Shown here in pieces: positions 58,294 to 64,000 of a DNA stretch of 64,000 nucleotides. Each line of letters opens with the position of its first letter. Positions within the stretch are counted from its first letter, which is position 1. This stretch comes from Citreicoccus inhibens (GTDB taxonomy: Bacteria > Myxococcota > Myxococcia > Myxococcales > Myxococcaceae), in contig NZ_JAHNZT010000015.1 of the NCBI RefSeq assembly GCF_019039035.1, forward strand, positions 62,001-126,000. The letters are read 5' to 3'. The notes below the pieces were generated by a model. That model ran no database searches. It saw nothing but the letters and a program-made list of their open reading frames with translations, and was not told where the DNA came from. Made by a program: the position numbers and the translations under genes.

Positions 58294-58317
58294 GCGCTGG
58301 GTTTGCAAACCCAGCGC
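58294..58317. repeat. 24-bp perfect palindrome
   Basis: Half-site GCGCTGGGTTTG followed directly by its reverse complement CAAACCCAGCGC, with no spacer. 106 nt upstream of the small lipoprotein gene. Could be a dimeric-regulator operator. Confidence 0.5.
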
Positions 58318-58853
58318 CACGGCCCGGCAGAAGACGCGGCCTGAAGGCGTACTGGGATTGGCGCTCGATGGCGCCGGAGGGTGATTGTGCACCTCAATGC
58401 CATGTGTCTGGGCTGTCACGGGCCTCGTGCGCCGCGCCTCTTGGCACCGCCGGCCGCGACCGCGCTGCGCAGCCGGTCGAAGGCCTGGGTCAAATCGCGC
58501 CCAGCACCGCCCATTGCAGAGAGCGGGTCCCGCGCAACGCGAAGGGCTGCACAGCCGTGGCCGGCGCTCGCCCACTGGCGTACGGGACCCGAGCTGTAAC
58601 CCTTGGCTCCGCCGAGTCGCTGCCGAGTCCTTCCGTCAGCGCACGAGAGGGAACGTGGCGGGGGCGCGCACGTGTGCGGTGGGGCCTGGTGGCAAGACGC
58701 CTCGGGAGCCTCCGGTGGCGTGGTCCACGGCTCGCCAGGCGGGCTATTTCCGCCGTCGAAGCAATGGGCCCCTCCCTCCGCATCGGCGCGGACTACCGAC
58801 CCGCGACACAATCGTCGGGACTCAGCGACAGACTCGAGCGGACAGACGGAGCG

Positions 58854-58886
58854 TTGACGCGTCAGCGACCAAGGCTGACGCGTCAA
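58854..58886. promoter_or_regulatory. Paired TGACGCGTCA boxes in a 33-bp inverted repeat
   Basis: TTGACGCGTCAGC, 7-nt spacer GACCAAG, GCTGACGCGTCAA: a perfect 13-bp inverted repeat, each arm holding a 10-bp palindrome; box centres are 21 bp apart. 256 nt upstream of the GON-domain lipoprotein. A related pair lies upstream of the amidohydrolase gene. Confidence 0.55.
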
Positions 58887-59141
58887 GGCCACCCGAAATC
58901 TGATTCATATCCGAGGAAGAGCCGACACGTTCCTCAGCCCTGACAGTGGCATCCGGCCTGCAGAGCACTGAAACCCCAGCCCGTTTCCAACGTCAGTGAA
59001 TCTCTTCGGGCCGCACGCGGCGCCTGCCGCGTTGCCGGGCGAAGTGCTTCTTCCACGACCTCAAACACATTCGGCCTGTCGCCACCCACCAGGACAAGAC
59101 AGCGCGCCGACAGCCCCTGAGTCACGCTCGAACAGGACCCC

Positions 59142-62090
59142 ATGACCACCCGACGCACAGTTCCGCTGTTCCTCATATGTCTAAGCGCTGTTATCGCCGC
59201 GAGTTGCAGCAAGTCACCGGCACCGCTCTCGGGGGGGACGGACATCTCCGGGGGGGACACGCCGGAGGCCCTCGACGCCGTCAAGACGAACTGGCAGCCC
59301 TCTTTTGAGCCCGATTACAACACCCTCAAGCCCAGGCCAGGAGTCGAGGCCGCGACGAAGGAGCAAACCGACGACGTCACCGTGACGCCTACGGAGCTCA
59401 TCTTCCCCAAGGCGACGCACACGGAAGTCCTCGCCTGGAAGCCGGGGCGCATCATCGTCGCGGGGCCGGGAGCGGGCGCGGGCAAGAACCCCATGGGCTT
59501 CGCTCGTCGCGTCGTGAGCGTCGCCGAGCGGGACACGACCCTTGTCGTCACGACGGAGAGCCCCGTCCTGCAAGAGATCCTCGAGGGCGACGTCCAGATG
59601 ACGTTCGATCCCGACAAGGCCCAGCCTGTCGACCTGGACAAGCTCGACTTGGATTGGGCCGCGGAGAACCTGTACTCGGATGTGGATTTCTCGAGCGAGC
59701 TCCCCAATCTGCTGACCGATAGCTACCCGAGTGAGGGCGGTGACATCGGAGAGGACGGCAGCCCCCTGCCTCCGGCGATGCCCGGCGACCCGGCGTTCGG
59801 TTGGCTCGTCAAAGCCGCCAAGAGTGTGTGGGAGAAGGTCACCGCGAAGAGCTTCGACAAGAGCATCCCGCTGGATAAGGAGATCAAGAAGACCTTCTCG
59901 AACGAACTCTTCTCCGCCAACTTCAAGAAGCAGTTCAATCCCTCGGGCAAGCTGCCGATGGAGCTCGCCCTCGCGGGCAAGGGAACCGTCTCATCGACGC
60001 TGGCCTTCAACCCCAAGCTGCAGGTGGGATTCACGGTCCCGGGCCTGGGCTCCATCGTGGGCGAGAAGCCCTTCGCGCTCTGGGTCAACGCCGACAGCTA
60101 CTTGCGCGCCAACGAGCGCTTGGACGTCAAGCTCAACGCATCCTTGACTTCAGTCGGAGACAAGTCGGGAGCAGCCCTGGAAGAGATGTTCAAGAAAGCC
60201 CCCACGACGCGGGAAGAGGTCGCGACGCACACCAAGGACTTCTTCATGAACCACCCGGATCTCAAACCGGGCACGGCGTGGAAGAAGACGCTCTTCATCT
60301 CCAAACCCAGCACCCAGACAGTCGCGGCGGGCCCCATCCCCGTGGTCTTCACCGAGACGTTCCAGCTCGACCTCGAGTGCGGCTTCGAGGCGAAGGCAGC
60401 CATTGAAGCGAAGCTCGAGCTGGAGCAGTCGCTGACGTTCAAGTACTCGGCACGCTATGAAAAGGGAAAGCTCACGCACACCGGGCCGACGGTCGGGAGT
60501 GCGAAGAAGTTCGACGTCCAGGTGCTCGGCGGCGGCGCGCTCGTCGCCACGTGCGGGCTCATTCCGCGCATCAACGCGTTCATCTACGACACCGTGGGCA
60601 TGAACGCGGGGGTCCGGGCCTCGGTCATCGGGCGAGCGTCGTACGAAACGTCCTGCAAGGACAACGCGACCCAGTGGCAGCCCAAGGGGACCGTGAAGCT
60701 TGGACTTTCACTTGGCATTGGCCTCAAGGTCGGAGCGCGAGGGCAGCTCCCCGGCTCGAGCTTCCTCGGGACCTCTGGAACCCAACTCGGAGCGACCTGG
60801 TATCCGCCGGAGCTCTTCAGCAAGGAGTTCGCGCTGTACGAGAACACGTGGGACGTCTCGCCGGGACTCGGCTACTGCACGCCCAAGTGCACGAACCTGG
60901 CGAAGGACGCGCTCGAGACGGATGTCGACTGCGGCGGCGGCCAGTGCGGTGGGTGTGCGGAAGGCAAGAAGTGCGCGAAGAACAGCGATTGCGCGGTTGG
61001 CTTCTGCGCGGAGGGGAAGTGCTCGAACACCGACCACTGCAAGAACGGGATCATTGACGGGGACGAGACCGCCACGGACTGTGGTGGAGCACTCTGCGGC
61101 AAGTGCTCCGTGGGGCGCGCGTGCTATCAGCACAGCGATTGCAAGAGCAACGCCTGCAAGCTGCTCCCCCAGAGTGGCTCCGCGATGGGGTTCTGCGTGG
61201 CCGACCCGTGCCAGGACAACGTCAAGGACAACGGCGAGTGCGCGGCCGACTGCGGCGGCAGTTGCAATGCCTGCAACCTGGGCACTTATTGTGACAATGA
61301 CGCGCAATGCGCGAGCGGGGCCAGCAACGGGTATCAATGCGTGAGCGCATCGTGCAAGGACCTCAAGCTCAGCCCCGGCGAGTCTGACATTGACTGCGGG
61401 ACCGCCTGTTTCACCGGCTGTGCCCAGGGCCAGAAGTGTTTCGTGGACGCGGACTGCGGTACCGGAAGCTGCGTTGCAGGCGTCTGCAAAAACCAGTGGT
61501 TCTCGAGCTGCGCCGAGCGCCACGCCGCTGACCCAGCACAGCCCGACGGAGACTCCGTGCTCTACGTGGGCAGCGACCCGCAGAAGCGATGGACGGCCTA
61601 CTGCGTGGACATGGCAGGCACTCCCAAGGAGTACCTCACGCTCCAGAACACGACGAACGCCAACTTCTCGCAGTACACCGCTGGCGGAGCCTCCCCTGGG
61701 ACCAACCTGCGGACGAGCTTCGCGAAGGTTCGGATCGATCCAGTGACGCTCCAGATCGACCCCGGCGACAGGACGTTCGCGACGTCGACCGGCAGCGTCG
61801 CCCACAGCCAGACGACCATCGCGTCGTTGCCCTACGGGGCCGCCATGGACTGCTTGACCTCGGGGAGCACCGCCGGCGTCGCGAACCTCGACTTCACAGG
61901 GCTGCCGTTCGTCGCCGCGCCTGACCAGTTCGCCGTCAACGGGTTTCAGTCGAACGGAACGACCACTTATGGCGGGGGCGGGCGCACCGTGGACCTCACC
62001 GGCGGCGGCTATTGCGGCTGGAACGCGGTGAATGGCTCGAACCCGCTCGCCAACCCCAACAAGGGTCTCCAGCTCGTCTACACCCCTTGA
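59142..62090 (+). CDS. Large Cys-rich lipoprotein with C-terminal GON domain
   Basis: 982 residues. Lipobox at the end of [22 protein letters not shown] (Cys22). Parts: an N-terminal beta-domain (about 75-160: [60 protein letters not shown]); a large unassigned beta-rich middle (about 210-575); four or five Cys-rich modules (about 580-785: [51 protein letters not shown]); and a C-terminal GON-like domain (about 787-982: [96 protein letters not shown]). GON is best known from ADAMTS-20/GON-1 metalloproteases and occurs in some secreted bacterial proteins. Converges with a protease gene, 13-nt overlap. Confidence 0.83.
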   Translation: MTTRRTVPLFLICLSAVIAASCSKSPAPLSGGTDISGGDTPEALDAVKTNWQPSFEPDYNTLKPRPGVEAATKEQTDDVTVTPTELIFPKATHTEVLAWKPGRIIVAGPGAGAGKNPMGFARRVVSVAERDTTLVVTTESPVLQEILEGDVQMTFDPDKAQPVDLDKLDLDWAAENLYSDVDFSSELPNLLTDSYPSEGGDIGEDGSPLPPAMPGDPAFGWLVKAAKSVWEKVTAKSFDKSIPLDKEIKKTFSNELFSANFKKQFNPSGKLPMELALAGKGTVSSTLAFNPKLQVGFTVPGLGSIVGEKPFALWVNADSYLRANERLDVKLNASLTSVGDKSGAALEEMFKKAPTTREEVATHTKDFFMNHPDLKPGTAWKKTLFISKPSTQTVAAGPIPVVFTETFQLDLECGFEAKAAIEAKLELEQSLTFKYSARYEKGKLTHTGPTVGSAKKFDVQVLGGGALVATCGLIPRINAFIYDTVGMNAGVRASVIGRASYETSCKDNATQWQPKGTVKLGLSLGIGLKVGARGQLPGSSFLGTSGTQLGATWYPPELFSKEFALYENTWDVSPGLGYCTPKCTNLAKDALETDVDCGGGQCGGCAEGKKCAKNSDCAVGFCAEGKCSNTDHCKNGIIDGDETATDCGGALCGKCSVGRACYQHSDCKSNACKLLPQSGSAMGFCVADPCQDNVKDNGECAADCGGSCNACNLGTYCDNDAQCASGASNGYQCVSASCKDLKLSPGESDIDCGTACFTGCAQGQKCFVDADCGTGSCVAGVCKNQWFSSCAERHAADPAQPDGDSVLYVGSDPQKRWTAYCVDMAGTPKEYLTLQNTTNANFSQYTAGGASPGTNLRTSFAKVRIDPVTLQIDPGDRTFATSTGSVAHSQTTIASLPYGAAMDCLTSGSTAGVANLDFTGLPFVAAPDQFAVNGFQSNGTTTYGGGGRTVDLTGGGYCGWNAVNGSNPLANPNKGLQLVYTP

Positions 62091-63580
62091 CGCGGACGGG
62101 CTCCAACCGCCCTCTGTCCACGGCACCATCGCAGGGCGGCGAGCGCCAGTGCGCTCGCCGCCAGGAGGCCGGCGCTGACGGCCATCACGCCCGAGGGTGA
62201 ACTCCCTTGGGGCGGAGCAGATTCGGGGGGAGCCTCCACCATGCGGATGGAGAGATCATCAAACCAGGCGGACTCCTCCCCTCGATTGGTGATCTGTACG
62301 TAATAACTCCCTCGTGGAAGCTCCACCGGCGCCTCGAATCGCCCCCCTACTTGTGCGAAGTGAGCGCGTGCCCCGAGCGCCGTTGCATCGTCCACGGGCG
62401 CTCCGGGACGAACGACCGCCTCCAGGTCACGCTCGGCGCCGGCCCCGGCTCGCAGCGAGAGGATCCCCTTCCCCGCGGCCGGTGACTCCCCACGGAACTG
62501 GAGGACGGACCGCGGCATCGACGCCTCCGGCACCTCACGCCGCCCAGGAACCAAGAACGCGTCCGCGTAGGCTCGCGTCATCGCGCCGAAGTCAATGTCG
62601 AGCAGTCGCTGCTCCAGCAACAGCCCATGCCCCTCCGCGGTGCGGAGCCACGCCTCGCCGAGCGCCGGGTCGGTTGCCTTGAGTTCGACAGCGAGCCCGC
62701 GAGCCCAGGAGGCGAGGTCCTTCGGGGGCGAAGCGCGCTGAGCGAGGTAGCGCGTGAGACCTTGGACGAAACGAGCCTTCCCGGTCGTGTACGCGCTCCA
62801 CAACGCGCTGGAGAGGACAAGCGAATCGCTGTGGGGGACGCCCGTGCGCGCCTCCGGAAACGAGACTTTCACACGGAGAGAACGGGCAGCCTCCGAGGGG
62901 AACGCCGAGCGCTTGCCCCAAACTGGATCGCCGCTCTTCAGCGCAGCGAGAAAGTCAGCGAGGCCCTCCTTGATGAGCGCGGGGTCGTCGGAGCTGCCCG
63001 CGGCGTCGAGCGCCCAGCGGCCCTCGCCGAGCATCGGCCGCATCCATTCATGCGCGAGTTCGTGAGTGACCACGTCCGCATCGAGGCAGAGCTGGATGGC
63101 TCGCACGCCGAACAGGATTGCTCCTCGTTCATGGCAGAGCGACGAATCGCGGAGCGCGCCTCCGCACCCTCCAAGTTCGTCCGCGGAGGTGATGCTGCGC
63201 GCGTTCGTCTCGGCGAGGTTCGCGATGAGAAGGATGTCGGAATGAGCGGTGACGGCTCCAAGGCCGAGGTCGGCAAAGAAGGCGGTCGCGCTGCGAGCAT
63301 GCGCATCCAATTCGCGAAGCGGCTCAATGGCAGCAGAAGGCAGCGACGGGTCAGCGCTCTTGACCAGCGCAGTGCAAGAAGACTGACCTGAGCGAACGCA
63401 CCACCGAAGGTCGAACTGAGTCACGATGGGTGGTTGTCCTGCAATTGGGTTCGGGTCTGCGTCGTCTTCTACGCCGCTTCTTCTCCCTCTCCAAGCGCGG
63501 GCACAGCCAGGACACCGCCGAGGCGATTCAGCACGAGCACCGTGTCCTGGGCCTGAGCTGGAAGCCGCACAGCGCCGCAT
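62078..63580 (-). CDS. Membrane-anchored HExxH zinc metalloprotease
   Basis: About 500 residues from ATG 63580; the true N-terminus is uncertain. Zinc site HELAHEWM (His173, Glu174, His177 from this start) with a likely third ligand Glu205 in IKEGLADFLAAL, a gluzincin (M1/MA-clan-like) arrangement. Helical part to about 340 (SDSLVLSSALWSAYTTGKARFVQGLTRYLAQRA), then a beta-sandwich-like domain (about 360-460, YYVQITNRGEESAWFDDLSIRMVE), and a C-terminal membrane helix with a basic end (VMAVSAGLLAASALALAALRWCRGQR), resembling a C-terminal surface-sorting anchor. No signal peptide exists in this frame, but one is present in another frame at 63540-63469, so a frameshift is suspected. Frame upstream of about 63,650 is the shadow of a + strand gene. 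Confidence 0.75.
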   Translation of the reverse strand: MRRCAASSSGPGHGARAESPRRCPGCARAWRGRRSGVEDDADPNPIAGQPPIVTQFDLRWCVRSGQSSCTALVKSADPSLPSAAIEPLRELDAHARSATAFFADLGLGAVTAHSDILLIANLAETNARSITSADELGGCGGALRDSSLCHERGAILFGVRAIQLCLDADVVTHELAHEWMRPMLGEGRWALDAAGSSDDPALIKEGLADFLAALKSGDPVWGKRSAFPSEAARSLRVKVSFPEARTGVPHSDSLVLSSALWSAYTTGKARFVQGLTRYLAQRASPPKDLASWARGLAVELKATDPALGEAWLRTAEGHGLLLEQRLLDIDFGAMTRAYADAFLVPGRREVPEASMPRSVLQFRGESPAAGKGILSLRAGAGAERDLEAVVRPGAPVDDATALGARAHFAQVGGRFEAPVELPRGSYYVQITNRGEESAWFDDLSIRMVEAPPESAPPQGSSPSGVMAVSAGLLAASALALAALRWCRGQRAVGARPRQGV

Positions 63581-63745
63581 CGCGAGCCCAGAACCCACAT
63601 CCAGCCAGAACGCGGTCCACGGTGCCCCGCGCGCGCACGGGGCGAGCGCCGCACCCAGGAGCACCTCGACCCGCGCGTCACGAATGAGGACCGCACGGGC
63701 CCGGTGCGTGGGGCCGCGAACCCAATCGTGGTAGAGATTGATGGC

Positions 63746-64000
63746 ATGGCCCAGCGAGAACGGGTCCTCCGAGAACGTGCGGTCCTCCGCGAGCAGTTCG
63801 GCGCACGGTTTGATGAGGTGTCGGAGGCGCTCTTTCGCAAGGACCCGATCGGCATCGACGCCGAGACAAACACCGACGAATACGAGCCCGAGGCAGGCGC
63901 GATCCTGCCAAGGCTGGAGGACCGAACGTCGGAGGCCGATGTCGCCCGTGTCATCCACGAGGAGTTCGTGCGCTGGTTTGGCGCGGACATCGCTCGCGCG
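63746..64000 (+). CDS. Conserved hypothetical protein, N-terminal 85 residues (runs off window)
   Basis: Partial gene, open to the right edge. From ATG 63746 (GTG 63728 or 63704 also possible) the product reads MAQRERVLRERAVLREQFG, then FDEVSEALFRKDPIGIDAETNTDEYEPEAGAILPRLEDRTSEADVARVIHEEFVRWFG. The LFRxDPIGI, NTDEYxPEAGxILPRL and HEEFxRWFG blocks look strongly conserved, in the manner of a small DUF family seen next to toxins or enzymes in proteobacteria; no function is known to me. Acidic, soluble, no signal peptide. Divergent from the protease gene. The opposite-strand frame across it is a shadow. Confidence 0.78.
   Translation, partial: MAQRERVLRERAVLREQFGARFDEVSEALFRKDPIGIDAETNTDEYEPEAGAILPRLEDRTSEADVARVIHEEFVRWFGADIARA

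Larger units (their letters stand above)
58189..59141. other. Long gene-poor region with palindromes
   Basis: 953 nt. No convincing gene on either strand: the longest frames (58260-58943 +, 58416-58892 -) have Arg/Ser/Pro-rich unstructured products and no ribosome-binding site. Holds a 24-bp perfect palindrome (58294-58317) and a pair of TGACGCGTCA boxes (58854-58886). Confidence 0.55.

Noticed and set aside
58260-58943. Possible 227-codon gene on the + strand
   Set aside because: No ribosome-binding site, poor third-position GC, low-complexity Arg/Ser product.
62091-63391. Plus-strand frames under the protease gene
   Set aside because: Products are Arg/Ser-rich and lack domain motifs, whereas the minus strand carries HExxH and a membrane anchor.
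63590-63958. N-terminal 120 codons of the protease frame as protein
   Set aside because: They are the reverse shadow of the conserved + strand gene at 63746 and contain no signal peptide.

Overview
The window is high-GC DNA, with G/C in most third codon positions and many GTG or TTG starts. It very probably comes from a myxobacterium of the Myxococcaceae. Supporting signs are a MYXO-CTERM-type sorting segment, a protein-U-type spore coat domain, paired FHA proteins, many Cys-rich lipoproteins and a rhomboid-TPR fusion. No rRNA, tRNA, CRISPR array or intact insertion sequence was seen.

Layout. 1-13,055 is mostly housekeeping: a PLP gamma-synthase (cut by the window edge), a crotonase-fold enzyme, two rRNA methyltransferases of RlmK and RlmI type, a Cys-rich lipoprotein, an ECF sigma factor overlapping a zinc-finger/FecR protein, FxsA, a YkgJ-type cysteine-cluster protein, glycerate kinase, and a two-gene NAD salvage operon (nicotinamidase-like and nicotinate phosphoribosyltransferase). 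13,165-25,425 holds a TonB-like protein, an MmcQ/YjbR protein with a histone-like tail, an overlapping epmA-plsC-ppa operon, an M3-like metallopeptidase lipoprotein, an FHA protein, an SPFH-SHOCT protein and a tightly overlapping GT39/ABC-2 transporter operon. 25,691-36,276 holds two tandem exported paralogues, a rhomboid-TPR protease, a double-FHA protein, a receiver-XRE regulator, a biotin carboxylase/BCCP/crotonase operon and ftsZ.

36,585-47,867 is a division cluster read leftward (ftsQ, ftsA, then ftsZ). An 8.9-kb gene lies between ftsA and ftsZ. It is one open frame holding a repeat-rich surface protein that ends in a MYXO-CTERM signal and continues without a stop into a second signal peptide and an OmpA-family protein.

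From about 47,870 to the right end the content is accessory and mostly exported or regulated: a spore-coat-U protein, a TetR repressor facing a Tet(X)-like flavin monooxygenase across two perfect operators, an amidohydrolase, a phospholipase-C-family phosphoesterase, several lipoproteins (one with a GON domain), and a membrane-anchored HExxH protease. Spacers here are long and contain many inverted repeats. Paired TGACRCGTCA-type boxes lie upstream of two of these genes. A truncated but convincing + strand gene runs off the right edge.

Start codons were chosen from ribosome-binding sites, overlaps and signal peptides. No database search was possible, so family names rest on recognised motifs.
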